Assembly: GCA_035501735.1 (NCBI GenBank)
Contig: DATJVR010000074.1
Coordinates: 1-64,000, forward strand
Length of the DNA: 64,000 nt
Origin: PNAI01 sp035501735
Lineage (GTDB): Bacteria > Pseudomonadota > Alphaproteobacteria > Rhizobiales > Xanthobacteraceae
Direction of reading: 5' to 3'
Position numbers and translations under genes: made by a program. Positions 29,370-37,675 of this stretch are shown here, piece by piece; within the stretch, counting starts at the first letter, position 1; each line of letters begins with the position of its first letter. The notes beneath the pieces were generated by a model, which ran no database searches, was not told where the DNA came from, and saw only the letters and a program-made list of their open reading frames with translations.

Positions 29370-30139
29370 TGAACGACTGGAGCGCCCGCCAGTATTTGAA
29401 ATTCGAGGACGAGCGTACGCGCCCGCCGCGCGACCTGCTCGCCCAGGTGCCGTTGCAATCTGCGCGCCGTGTCGTCGATCTCGGCTGCGGGCCGGGTAAT
29501 TCGACCGAACTGCTGATCGCGCGGTTTCCCGGTGCTGATGTGATCGGCCTTGATTCGTCGCCTGACATGATCCGCCAGGCGCGCGAGCGCCTGCCCGGTC
29601 GAAAATTCGTCCAGGCCGATATCGCGACCTGGAGCCCCGACGGCGAGACCGATCTGCTGTTCGGCAACGCTGTCTTCCAATGGGTGCCCGATCATCCAGC
29701 GGTGCTGCGTCGGCTACTTTCCGCGCTGCCCGAAGGCGGCGTACTCGCCGTGCAGATGCCCGATAACACCGAGGAGCCGGCGCTCGCGCTCATGCGCAAG
29801 GTGGCCGCGGACGGCCAGTGGGCGGGAATTCGCGGTCTGGATAAAGCCGGCCGCGACAATCTGCCGACACCAAGCGGCTACTACGATCTGCTCAAGCCCG
29901 TATGCCGGTACCTCGACGTCTGGCACACCCACTACAACCACGCCATGGCCGGCCCCGAGGCGATCGTCGAATGGTTCAAGGGCTCGGCGCTCAGGCCCTA
30001 TCTCAACGCGCTCGACGCCGAGTCCGGCAAAAAATTCGTCGCCGCCTATACCGCAGAAATTGCCAAGGCCTATCCCGCCCGCTTCGACGGCAAGGTGCTG
30101 CTGAAATTTCCCCGCCTCTTTATCGTTGCGACACGCTAA
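29369..30139 (+). CDS. tam: Trans-aconitate 2-methyltransferase
   Basis: SAM-dependent methyltransferase of 256 residues that esterifies trans-aconitate, a toxic by-product of the citric acid cycle. The N-terminus DWSARQYLKFEDERTRPPRDLL is characteristic of Tam. The SAM motif is VVDLGCGPGNSTELL, followed by VIGLDSSPDMIRQAR and NAVFQWVPDH. The ATG shares one base with the ettA stop (TGATG), so the two are translationally coupled. Confidence 0.9.
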
Positions 30140-30187
30140 CGCGCAGGCCGTCACCCTTTTGCCGTGAAAGCAGGGGAAAGATCGCGC

Positions 30188-31420
30188 ATGATGTCGCTGA
30201 TGGCGGTTCGATACCTTCTCATCCTCGCGGCCTTGCTTGTGCCGCTGCGCGCCCACGCTGCCGATCCGGCATTCAACGCCTTTCTGCAGTCGCTCTGGCC
30301 CGAGGCGCAGAACCTCGGGGTCTCCCGTACCATCTTCGACTCCGCCATCCGCGACCTCGATCCGGATTATTCGCTGCCCGATCTCGTGATCCCCGGCCGG
30401 CCCGAACGTGCCGAGCCGGGGCAGGCCGAATTCGTTCTCACCCCCGCCGATTACCTGAAGGAGACGAGCTTCGCTCGCCTCACCGCGCAAGGAAGGAAGC
30501 TCGCCGAACAGCATCGCGCGACGCTTGCCGCAATCGAGCAGAAATACGGCGTGCCGCCGCAAATCATCCTTGCCATCTGGGGGCGCGAAACGGCCTTCGG
30601 CGGCTATCAGCTTCCGCTCGACACCATCCGTACGCTGGCGACGCAAGCCTATGTCGGCCGCCGCAAGGATGTCTTCCGCAGCGAACTCCTCTTCGCGCTG
30701 AAAATGCTGCAAGAGGGAATCCCGCGCGCGCGCATGCGCTCGTCGTGGGGCGGCGCCATGGGGCTCACGCAATTCTTGCCCTCGGAATTCTACCACTACG
30801 CCGTCGATTTCGACGGCGACGGCAAGACCGACATCTGGACCTCGGTTCCCGATGCGCTGGCGTCGGCCGCCAACCAGCTTGCAGGCAAGGGCTGGCAGCG
30901 CGGCAAGACCTGGGCGGTGGAAGTGCGCGTGCCGTCGAACGTCGACTGCACCATCGCCGATCCGGACAAACTGATGCCGATCGGCGAGTGGCTCAAGGCC
31001 GGATACATCCCGACGCACGGCGGCATCATGTCGGACGCCCAATTAGCCGAGCCGGCCTCGCTGCTGATGCCGGCCGGGACATACGGGCCGTCCTTCCTGA
31101 TCCTGAAGAACTACTACGTGATCAAGGACTACAATTTCTCCGATCTCTATGTGCTGTTCGTCGGACATCTTGCCGACCGCATCGCGGGCAATCCGCCGTT
31201 CGCCGCGCCGTGGCAGCCGGTGGTGCAGCTTAACACCAAGCAGCTCGAGGACATGCAGCGCCGTCTCGCGGCGCTCGGTCTTTATGCCGACAAGATCGAC
31301 GGCAAGGCCGGCATGCGCACGCGGCTTGCGCTCGGCGCCTATCAGAAGGCCAATAGGCTCAAACTTGATTGTTGGCCGACCGCCGATGCGCTTGCCCATA
31401 TGCAGACGGGGCGCAACTGA
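30188..31420 (+). CDS. Lytic murein transglycosylase (MltB/SLT_2 type) with C-terminal peptidoglycan-binding domain
   Basis: Periplasmic enzyme cleaving peptidoglycan glycan strands, 410 residues. Signal peptide: MAVRYLLILAALLVPLRAHAA. The catalytic SLT_2 domain has IWGRETAFGGY (catalytic Glu), RMRSSWGGAMGLTQFLPSEF and DIWTSVPDALASAANQL. A peptidoglycan-binding type 1 domain ends the protein (LQRRLAALGLYADKIDGKAGMRTRLALGAYQ-like segment, about 350-405). There is no lipobox, so it is probably soluble. GGGGAAA precedes the ATG at 30188; the longer frame begins eight codons earlier. Confidence 0.9.
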   Translation: MMSLMAVRYLLILAALLVPLRAHAADPAFNAFLQSLWPEAQNLGVSRTIFDSAIRDLDPDYSLPDLVIPGRPERAEPGQAEFVLTPADYLKETSFARLTAQGRKLAEQHRATLAAIEQKYGVPPQIILAIWGRETAFGGYQLPLDTIRTLATQAYVGRRKDVFRSELLFALKMLQEGIPRARMRSSWGGAMGLTQFLPSEFYHYAVDFDGDGKTDIWTSVPDALASAANQLAGKGWQRGKTWAVEVRVPSNVDCTIADPDKLMPIGEWLKAGYIPTHGGIMSDAQLAEPASLLMPAGTYGPSFLILKNYYVIKDYNFSDLYVLFVGHLADRIAGNPPFAAPWQPVVQLNTKQLEDMQRRLAALGLYADKIDGKAGMRTRLALGAYQKANRLKLDCWPTADALAHMQTGRN

Positions 31421-31423
31421 TCG

Positions 31424-31454
31424 AAAAAAATCCGGCAGCGAATTCGCTGCCGGA
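31424..31454 (-). terminator. Rho-independent terminator between convergent genes
   Basis: Perfect 24-bp palindrome at 31431-31454 (arm TCCGGCAGCGAA). On the minus strand it is followed by seven T residues, the classical form, so it terminates the small exported-protein gene (stop at 31490). It lies 10 bp past the transglycosylase stop and may also end that transcript, though without a T-tract on the plus side. Confidence 0.85.
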
Positions 31455-31489
31455 GTAACTCGGTCTTAAGAGTTGCTGAATCTGGCCGA

Positions 31490-31813
31490 TCAATACGCCG
31501 GGCAGAAGAAACGCGGACGGCTGTAGCCGACGACATTGCCGAAGCGGTCAACGAGCGGACGGCGCGCCCAGTAGCCACCCGGGCAGGCGACCGGTGCCGG
31601 CGCATAGTAAGCCGGATAGGGGTCATAGCCGGCGACCGGATAATAGGTGCGCGGATAGGCATAGGAATTCGCTATCGCACTGCCGACGATCACGCCGCCA
31701 AGAATGCCGAGTCCAACACCGCAGCCGCGGCAGCGCGCGTCGGCCGGCGTCGGTGCCAAGCTGGCGGTGGCGAGCACCGCAGTCGTGGCGAGAGCGAGTA
31801 GAGCTTTCTTCAT
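31490..31813 (-). CDS. Small exported Tyr/Pro-rich protein, function unknown
   Basis: 107 residues. Signal peptide MKKALLALATTAVLATASLAPTPADA, then a CRGCG motif, a Gly-rich hydrophobic segment (VGLGILGGVIVGSAIA) and a Tyr/Pro-rich region (YAYPRTYYPVAGYDPYPAYY) ending RPRFFCPAY. GAGGAG supports the ATG. Proteins of this composition are common in the Hyphomicrobiales envelope, but none has a role I can name. It is followed by a textbook terminator. Confidence 0.75.
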   Translation of the reverse strand: MKKALLALATTAVLATASLAPTPADARCRGCGVGLGILGGVIVGSAIANSYAYPRTYYPVAGYDPYPAYYAPAPVACPGGYWARRPLVDRFGNVVGYSRPRFFCPAY

Positions 31814-32135
31814 GGTTCGTCTCCTCTATCCGGCCGGCTTCGTGCCGATCACGGGAATCTCTAACGTAACTATCCTAGTCCCACTTAGTTCGACGTGGAA
31901 TAGGCCAGTCTAATTTGTCGAAAATTTGATATTGTCGCCGCGTTTGTCTGCGAAAAACATGGATTTTTCGTAATCCCGAAAACCGCGAAAATGCTGCGGT
32001 TTTGCTGGCGTCGGTCGCTGAAAATTTCGCTAAAACTGTCAGTTTGTTCAGAATGATCAAGATTTACCCGCTGGCGCGCTGTAGCACCTCAGTCACAATT
32101 GCCGCGCCACAATCGGCTCGCTGCCGCCGCCCTTG
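31814..32135. other. Gene-free region, AT-richer than surroundings
   Basis: 322 bp between the promoter side of the small exported-protein gene and the 3' end of the CMD-family gene. It holds the Shine-Dalgarno and presumed promoter of the former. I see no convincing ORF, RNA gene or repeat in it. Confidence 0.5.
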
Positions 32136-32723
32136 TCACGGAATTGGCAACAGCGGCTTTTTCCCTGCGTGCAGCTGCATGTCGACAGCCGTAAGCAACG
32201 CGGCCGTGCCGGCGTAATTGCCCATCAACAGAATCAAATCCACGAGTTTGTTCGGTCCGAATATCGCCTTCGCCTTCGCGAACGTCTCCGAGCTGACTTT
32301 GTGGTCGCGCCAAATTTGACGTCCCAGCGCGATGACAAGCGCATCGATGTCGTCGAGGTCCGCAGTGCTCCTGCGATGCTTGATCACGTCGATGACGTTT
32401 TGCGGTACGCCTTCCTTCAACGCCTCCGGCTCATGCGCGACCCATTCGAACTGGCTGTCCATCTCGCGTGCGGTGATCAGGATCGCGATCTCGCGGATGC
32501 GCGGGGAAATGCCGGCTTCATAACGCAAGTATCGGTTGATCGCGGTGAGATGCTCCGCCGTTCTGCTGCTGTAGAGCTGCACGCCGGACGGACCTTGCAA
32601 TCCGGCGATGCTCGCGCCCGGCGTAGCGCCGCGATCGAACGCGCGCTTGCCGGCCTCGTCCAGATCCTCGCGCTTGGGCAGCGGCAAACGAAATCCTGAT
32701 TTCGGGTCGATGTCCGATGGCAT
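32136..32723 (-). CDS. Carboxymuconolactone decarboxylase (AhpD-like fold) family protein
   Basis: 195-residue helical protein. The family core is recognisable (RYLRYEAGISPRIREIAILITAREMDSQFEWVAHEPEA; later IFGPNKLVDLILLMGNYAGTAALL). The CxxC redox pair of AhpD peroxidase partners is absent, which favours a carboxymuconolactone decarboxylase-like role over peroxidase reduction. The ATG at 32723 is chosen; a TTG eight codons upstream is also open. A VOC protein and a flavin monooxygenase lie nearby, so this may be a small catabolic neighbourhood. Confidence 0.8.
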   Translation of the reverse strand: MPSDIDPKSGFRLPLPKREDLDEAGKRAFDRGATPGASIAGLQGPSGVQLYSSRTAEHLTAINRYLRYEAGISPRIREIAILITAREMDSQFEWVAHEPEALKEGVPQNVIDVIKHRRSTADLDDIDALVIALGRQIWRDHKVSSETFAKAKAIFGPNKLVDLILLMGNYAGTAALLTAVDMQLHAGKKPLLPIP

Positions 32724-32854
32724 GGCGTCTCTCACATTGAGGAGCAAACCGGAGTTTACGCTATGGCCGGTCTTGGAACGAGACTGTTGCCGGTACGGGC
32801 GGCCATGATTTAACGTTCACTCGCAACACCGACAGGACAGGGAGCCGGACGCCG

Positions 32855-33244
32855 ATGGCCAAGTACACGTGGGACCACATTCATTTGCGCAGCCCCAATC
32901 CCGAGTCCACCGCCCAGTGGTTCGAAAAGATGCTCGGCGCCGAGGTCATTCGCACCATGCAACAAGGCCAACCGCGCATCGATTTGAAACTCGGCGGCGC
33001 GAATATCTTCATCGCTCCGGTGACTGCAGGCGACGGCGTCAACCCGCCGCCGTCCACGCCCTATCAGGGCCTCGACCATTTCGGCCTGACCGTGAGCGGC
33101 ATCGACGCCATTGCGGCGGAACTCAAAGCCAAAGGCGTGAAGTTCACCAAGGAGCCGACGACGGTGCGGCCAGGCGTGCGCATCTGCTTCCTGCGCGGGC
33201 CGGAAGGCATTTCCATCGAGCTGCTCGAGCGCAACTCAGCCTAA
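32855..33244 (+). CDS. VOC (glyoxalase/dioxygenase superfamily) protein
   Basis: 129-residue single-module vicinal oxygen chelate protein. The module begins DHIHLRSPNPESTAQWFEKMLGAEV and ends ICFLRGPEGISIELLERNS, whose final Glu is a usual metal ligand. A second His is in GLDHFGLTVSGID. AGGGAG precedes the ATG. Members isomerise, open or epimerise small molecules; substrate unknown. It is convergent with the flavin monooxygenase gene (26 bp apart). Confidence 0.82.
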   Translation: MAKYTWDHIHLRSPNPESTAQWFEKMLGAEVIRTMQQGQPRIDLKLGGANIFIAPVTAGDGVNPPPSTPYQGLDHFGLTVSGIDAIAAELKAKGVKFTKEPTTVRPGVRICFLRGPEGISIELLERNSA

Positions 33245-33269
33245 GGCTGAGGCGACCAGCCGCGCTCCA

Positions 33270-34622
33270 TCATTCGGCGGCCGTGGCCGGCTTTGCATCG
33301 GCGAAGAAGCGGTTCTCCGGCCGCGGCAGGCCGAGATGTTCGCGCAAGGTCTTCCCTTCGTATTCGCGGCGGAACAACCCGCGCCGCTGCAGTTCGGGCA
33401 CCACCTTCTGGCAGAAATCGTCGAGCCCGCCGGGCAGATAGGGGAACATCACGGTGAAGCCGTCGCTCGCCTGCGTCTCGAGCCATTCCTCCATCTCGTC
33501 CGCGATGGTCTTCGGCGTGCCGACCATGGCGAGCCCTGAATAGCCGCCGAGCCGCTGCGCCAGCTGTCGGACGGTGAGATTTTCCTTCTTGGCGAGTGCG
33601 ATCGCGCGTTCGCGCCCGCTCTTGGACGCATTGCTTTCCGGAATGTCCGGCAGCGGCCGGTCCGCATCGAATTTCGATGCATCGTGCCCGAGCGCGATCG
33701 ACAGCGAGGCGATCGAATTGGCGTAGTTGACCAGGCTGTCGAGCTTGGCGCGTTTGGCGCGCGCCTCCGCCACCGTGTCGCCGACCACGACGAAACAGGC
33801 GGGCAGGATTTTCATGTGCTCGCGATTGCGCCCGATCTTCTGCATGCGGCCCTTCACGTCGGCATAGAACTGCCGCCCCGCGTCGATGCTCGACTGCGCC
33901 GTGAACACCGCCTCGGCGGTTTCCGACGCCAGCCGCCGTCCAGCATCCGATGCGCCGGCCTGCACGATCACCGGCCAGCCCTGCACCGGCCGCGCGATGT
34001 TGAGCGGTCCGCGGACTTTGAGGTACTCGCCCTTGTGGCCAAGGACGTGCATCTTGTCGGGATCGAAGAACACGCCGCTCTCGACATCGCGGATGAACGC
34101 ATCGTCCGCCCATGAATCCCAAAGCCCGGTGACCACGTCATAGAACTCGCGCGCCCGCTCGTAGCGTTCGCCGTGCTCCATATGCTCGTCCAGGCCGAAA
34201 TTGAGCGCCGCATCGGGGTTGGACGTGGTGACGATGTTCCAGCCGGCGCGGCCGTTGCTGATGTGGTCGAGCGAGGCGAAGCGCCGCGCGATGTGATAGG
34301 GCGCATCGAACGTGGTCGAGCCGGTGGCCACGAGGCCGATCCGTTCGGTCGCCTGCGACAGCGCGGACAGAAGCGTGAACGGCTCGAACGAAGTAGCGGT
34401 GTGGCTGCGCTTGAGCGCGTCCATCGGCATGTTGAGCACGGCCATGTGGTCGGCCATGAAGAAGGCATCGAATTTCGCCGCCTCCAACTTCTGAATGCAT
34501 TCCTTGATATGCGGAAAGTTGAAATTCATGTCCGGCCACGCGCCGGGATAGCGCCAGGCGCCGGTATGGATGCTCGCCGGCCGCATGAAGGCGCCGAGGT
34601 GGAGCTGTCGGGACGCTGGCAT
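33270..34622 (-). CDS. NtaA/DszA-family FMN-dependent monooxygenase
   Basis: Bacterial luciferase-like monooxygenase of 450 residues that uses FMNH2 from a separate reductase. Family features: LHLGAFMRPASIHTGAWRYP at the N-terminus, FMADHMAV, GRAGWNIVTTSNPDAALNFG, and PVIVQAGASDAGRRLA. Relatives attack nitrilotriacetate, dibenzothiophene sulfone, dimethyl sulfide or pristinamycin precursors. The substrate here is unknown and no flavin reductase gene is nearby. GAGG supports the ATG at 34622. Confidence 0.88.
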   Translation of the reverse strand: MPASRQLHLGAFMRPASIHTGAWRYPGAWPDMNFNFPHIKECIQKLEAAKFDAFFMADHMAVLNMPMDALKRSHTATSFEPFTLLSALSQATERIGLVATGSTTFDAPYHIARRFASLDHISNGRAGWNIVTTSNPDAALNFGLDEHMEHGERYERAREFYDVVTGLWDSWADDAFIRDVESGVFFDPDKMHVLGHKGEYLKVRGPLNIARPVQGWPVIVQAGASDAGRRLASETAEAVFTAQSSIDAGRQFYADVKGRMQKIGRNREHMKILPACFVVVGDTVAEARAKRAKLDSLVNYANSIASLSIALGHDASKFDADRPLPDIPESNASKSGRERAIALAKKENLTVRQLAQRLGGYSGLAMVGTPKTIADEMEEWLETQASDGFTVMFPYLPGGLDDFCQKVVPELQRRGLFRREYEGKTLREHLGLPRPENRFFADAKPATAAE

Positions 34623-34644
34623 GGTGACCTCGTACGGGCGTAAT

Positions 34645-35511
34645 TCAAATGCTGCGCGAAACAGGTGTTTTTTCGGCCGCCGGCGGCCTTGGCTCCAATC
34701 TATACTTGCGGTTCAAATCATCCAACAGCCTGAGCGCCACCCTGACTCTGGCCCGTTCGATCCAGATCCAGCCTTCCAGCGCGGCGACGAAAATCACGAA
34801 CATGAAGGTGGGCAGGCGCACCGCCAGCGTCGTCGGTTCGATCTTGAGCAGATCGGCGACGCCCTGTGCAATCGAGGTCCTGATAGCGTCGCTGAAGCAG
34901 ATCGCATTCATCAGCACAACCAGCACCAGCCCGAGCACGAACCTGTAGCGCTGCCATTCGCCGTTCATGAATTCCGCAACGACTTCGAGCTGCGCCATGC
35001 TGAAGTAGCTGCGTCCTTCGCGATATCGTGTCTCCGAGGACTTGATGATGGGTGCGACGAACCAAAGGATGTAGACAAATCCGCCGATATTGAACAAAAA
35101 GAAGATCGTGAGCGCTGCGGCGAAATACCTGTCGTCATAAGACGACCACAACAGCGCGCCCATCACCACGCCGAACAGCGCCATCAAGCCGAATGAATTG
35201 CCCGTCAGCTGGTTGTGGCCCTTTTCGGTGAAATAGGCCAATTCCTGGATGTCGGTATCGTAGGTCGTTCCGAACACCCAGCACCAGTAATATGCGATCA
35301 TGGTCAGCCGGCGCACGAGATCGGGGCTCACCGCTTCGATCGCCGGGCCGACCTGGAAATCCTTCAGCTGCAGATAGGCGAACAGTCCGACCAGCGCCGC
35401 CGCGATGTATTTGATGGCCTTGCGAACGGTCCGCGCGATCGCGGTCATTTCGTTCTGTTGATAGCCCTCGTCGGCTTGGGCGGACGCGCGCCGTTTTCGG
35501 CCTTTTGCCAT
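34645..35511 (-). CDS. Integral membrane protein, function unknown
   Basis: 288 residues with a basic N-terminus (MAKGRKRRASAQ) and about five hydrophobic segments (KYIAAALVGLFAYLQL; FGLMALFGVVMGALLW; AAALTIFFLFNIGGFVYILWFVAPI; FVLGLVLVVLMNAICF; FMFVIFVAALEGWIWI). A loop of interest is YYWCWVFGTTYDTDIQELAYF. GAGGA at good spacing fixes the ATG at 35511, inside a longer frame. I recognise no family. It starts 22 bp from the 5' end of the monooxygenase gene's upstream neighbour region and is co-directional with it. Confidence 0.7.
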   Translation of the reverse strand: MAKGRKRRASAQADEGYQQNEMTAIARTVRKAIKYIAAALVGLFAYLQLKDFQVGPAIEAVSPDLVRRLTMIAYYWCWVFGTTYDTDIQELAYFTEKGHNQLTGNSFGLMALFGVVMGALLWSSYDDRYFAAALTIFFLFNIGGFVYILWFVAPIIKSSETRYREGRSYFSMAQLEVVAEFMNGEWQRYRFVLGLVLVVLMNAICFSDAIRTSIAQGVADLLKIEPTTLAVRLPTFMFVIFVAALEGWIWIERARVRVALRLLDDLNRKYRLEPRPPAAEKTPVSRSI

Positions 35512-35672
35512 GGCATCCTCGAAACGATTTAAGTCGTCGCGCGCTGCGGCACGCAACGTCGACTGCTCCCAAATTCCGAGATTATCCTGCCGCGCCCACG
35601 TCTCAAACGGGCGCGTTGCGGACTATTGCCAGGGCAAGACCGGCAGCGGGCGGCCCGCGTCCATCGCCATGC

Positions 35673-35921
35673 TCAGCTGTCGGCGTCCTCGACATCCGTC
35701 TCCGGCCGGTCGCTGCCGGAGGCGGTTTCGGTGTGCCATTTGCCCGCCGCGTCCTCGTATTCGATGACCTCGGAGCGGCCGGGCACGCGCTGTTCGGCAG
35801 CCGCTGTTCGCGCCGCCTCCAGCGCCTCCGCATGCGTAGCGAATGACTCCGAGAACACGCCGTCCACCTTGTAGGCCCAGCCGTCCTCGTGCCGTACGAT
35901 CTGATATAAAACGTGAGACAT
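35673..35921 (-). CDS. DUF2188-like small protein
   Basis: 82 residues: YQIVRHEDGWAYKVDGVFSESFATHAEALEAARTAA, the beta-strand/helix pattern of DUF2188 (HxDGWxVK...FxTxxEAxxxAR), followed by an acidic tail (RPETDVEDADS). AGGTGA precedes the ATG. Likely cytosolic; role unknown. Monocistronic. Confidence 0.75.
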   Translation of the reverse strand: MSHVLYQIVRHEDGWAYKVDGVFSESFATHAEALEAARTAAAEQRVPGRSEVIEYEDAAGKWHTETASGSDRPETDVEDADS

Positions 35922-36168
35922 CGTTTCACCTGACAGTTTTAAGTCCCCGCGCGGCCGACGCTAGCGTAAATCCCGTGAGATTGCATCTCTCGCCGATCGG
36001 TCGCGTCAGCTTTGCTCGCGCACGTTCGTCCGGGCTCATTGATGACCCCATTCCGGCTCATGGAACTCTTCCGTATCCATGCTAAACTGCCGTCATCGAG
36101 ACGACCAACAACCGTGCAGAAAAAAACGACGAACAACAGTCCGGCGGCTGAACCATGAGGGCCATCCC

Positions 36169-36393
36169 ATGACACGACGACCCCCCGACGCGCGGCAAGC
36201 CGCCGAAGCCGCATTCAAGGCCGCCACCACGAAGCCGCCGGCGCCGATGCCGAAAGCGCCGCAGGCGCCGCCCGGCATCAAGGAAACGGTGACGCTGCGC
36301 ATCGATCGCGATGTGCTCGAGTTCTTCCAGGAAGACGGGCCCGGCTGGCAGGACCGAATCAACGCCGCCTTGCGCAAGGCGGCGGGGAAGTGA
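36169..36393 (+). CDS. BrnA-like antitoxin family protein, no toxin partner seen
   Basis: 74 residues. The C-terminal half (VTLRIDRDVLEFFQEDGPGWQDRINAALRKAAGK) matches the ribbon-helix-helix end of BrnA antitoxins (LRLDxDVLxxFRxxGxGWQTRINxALR). The N-terminal half is a Pro/Ala-rich linker. GAGGG supports the ATG at 36169. No BrnT toxin gene lies on either side, so this may be a stand-alone DNA-binding regulator. Confidence 0.7.
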   Translation: MTRRPPDARQAAEAAFKAATTKPPAPMPKAPQAPPGIKETVTLRIDRDVLEFFQEDGPGWQDRINAALRKAAGK

Positions 36394-36485
36394 ACCGCGT
36401 CCTGCGCGATTGAAACCGCGTTCCACCGATTGAAAATGTCTCGACGCATCCCCATCTAAGGTATTCGCCCAAAGGAGAGAGTGCC

Positions 36486-36719
36486 TTGGATAGCAATTCG
36501 AAAGTGAATCGCGCGAACGTGCAATTCGCCAAGCTGCAGCGTGCCGAAGAGGGCAAGAAGGCGATGTCCGAGTACGAAGCCGAGCGTGTGGCCGTGCTGG
36601 CCAAGACCGAACGCCTGAAGGCGTTGCGTCTTGCCCGCGATGCAGCCCAGCAAGGGGCCGCATCGCCTCCCGCGCCTGCGCCGAAAGCCGGCGGGAAGAA
36701 GAAAAAGCCGCAAGGCTAA
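36486..36719 (+). CDS. Small Lys/Ala-rich conserved-type protein, TTG start
   Basis: 77 residues. A helical charged core (NVQFAKLQRAEEGKKAMSEYEAERVAVLAKTERLKALRLARDAA) is followed by a Pro/Ala/Lys tail (APAPKAGGKKKKPQG). AGGAGAG eight bases upstream supports TTG as the start. Short basic-tailed helical proteins like this are widespread in Hyphomicrobiales, some labelled transcriptional regulator without proof. No function assigned. Confidence 0.6.
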   Translation: MDSNSKVNRANVQFAKLQRAEEGKKAMSEYEAERVAVLAKTERLKALRLARDAAQQGAASPPAPAPKAGGKKKKPQG

Positions 36720-36765
36720 CGTCCAGTCATGGTCCGGCCCTTGCGTGGGCGACGATGATTGCGGT

Positions 36766-36996
36766 TCAGTACCCCATCATCAACATGGCCGCCCCCATCA
36801 GCGCCAGCATGATCCCGCCCATGACCGCCAAGTGCATGGGGCTACTCACCATGTGCCGGACCAGAGCGAAACGCGTGCCTTCCGCGACAAGCTCCATGCC
36901 GCATTGGCGGCATTTTCCGGGCGCCGATTGCCGAACATCCGAATGCATGGGGCAGATATAGAGCCGTCCCGCCGTTGCTTTTGTTTGCATCTGCAT
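36766..36996 (-). CDS. Heavy-metal-binding-domain membrane protein
   Basis: 76 residues. It has a heavy metal binding domain of the kind found at the N-terminus of copper ATPases and CusB-type adaptors (YICPMHSDV ... GKCRQCGMELV), then a C-terminal hydrophobic segment (MHLAVMGGIMLALMGAAMLMMGY). The ATG at 36996 follows GGGGAATAGG. The gene lies 46 bp downstream of a SHOCT-domain gene in the same direction; the pair looks like a small metal-response unit. Which metal is unknown. Confidence 0.65.
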   Translation of the reverse strand: MQMQTKATAGRLYICPMHSDVRQSAPGKCRQCGMELVAEGTRFALVRHMVSSPMHLAVMGGIMLALMGAAMLMMGY

Positions 36997-37042
36997 CTGC
37001 CTATTCCCCGATCGGCCGGCAACGAACGGATTTGACCGCGCG

Positions 37043-37270
37043 CTAGGCTTCCAGCAGGCGGCGGCGATCCTCGTATTCGGCCTGGTTGATTTCGCCGCGG
37101 GCAAAGCGCTCCTTCAGAATCTCAAGCGCCGTCCCGCCGCGCCGGCGCGAGCACATCCCGCTGCGCATCATGAGGAACATCAGCGTCATGCAGACGACGA
37201 TGAACAGAATCATGAGCACCGGCCCAATGAACATGAACGGCGCGGGCCAATAGTCATTCCACCACCACAT
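37043..37270 (-). CDS. SHOCT-domain small membrane protein
   Basis: 75 residues: one membrane segment (FIGPVLMILFIVVCMTLMFLMM), a basic Cys-containing stretch (SGMCSRRRGG), and a C-terminal SHOCT motif (ALEILKERFARGEINQAEYEDRRRLL). AGGAGGG at ideal spacing fixes the ATG at 37270. SHOCT proteins are often next to metal-transport genes, and the next gene here encodes a heavy-metal-binding protein. Confidence 0.8.
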   Translation of the reverse strand: MWWWNDYWPAPFMFIGPVLMILFIVVCMTLMFLMMRSGMCSRRRGGTALEILKERFARGEINQAEYEDRRRLLEA

Positions 37271-37554
37271 GGCACCCTCCTTGGGTTGCGGGGGCATCAT
37301 CGCGGCAAGGCTCAAGGGCGGCATTGATGTACGTCAAATAGTACGCATCGCCATTGCACGTCCAAGTTGTTTGCGCAACCATGGCGCAGCTTGGGTTGGC
37401 CAACTGGATGCCAATGGAAAACAGCTAAACACGCTTTGGCAAATGACGAAACAAGTCAATCCTGGCGACGAATGGGCATCAATAAATGCAGGCGCCGACT
37501 ATTTCACAAGGAAGTAACTTCGATTCAAGCGAATCTCGTGACCGCAATTAGCAG
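37271..37554. other. Gene-free stretch with no feature recognised
   Basis: Presumed promoter of the SHOCT gene at its left edge, then AT-richer DNA. A plus-strand frame runs to 37517 (ending NAGADYFTRK) but has no start with a ribosome site. It could be a decayed gene end; I cannot support it as a gene. Confidence 0.4.
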
Positions 37555-37662
37555 GTAGGGCGCAATAGCGAAGCGTATTGCGCCGTGTGAGCACATCCAA
37601 AAATTGGCGGAATACGCCTTCGGCTATTCCGCCCTCCGGGCTAATCCGCCCTCCGGGCTACG
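37555..37662. repeat. REP-like dispersed repeat, copy 1 (two hairpins)
   Basis: Begins GTAGGGCGCAATAGCGAAGC and forms two imperfect hairpins: GGCGCAATA with TATTGCGCC, and GGCGGAATA with TATTCCGCC. Ends in a doubled CCGCCCTCCGGGCTA. Near-identical blocks recur at 39425-39508 and, degraded, at 39181-39300. Confidence 0.8.
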
Positions 37663-37675
37663 CGCGCAAAGCCCG

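Noticed and set aside
32002..32217. Plus-strand 71-codon frame in the AT-richer gap
   Set aside because: Runs into the CMD-family gene on the other strand; no ribosome site and no recognisable pattern.
37269..37517. Plus-strand 82-codon frame ending NAGADYFTRK
   Set aside because: Begins in the SHOCT promoter with no ribosome site. The last 40 residues look somewhat protein-like and might be a gene remnant, but the evidence is too thin.
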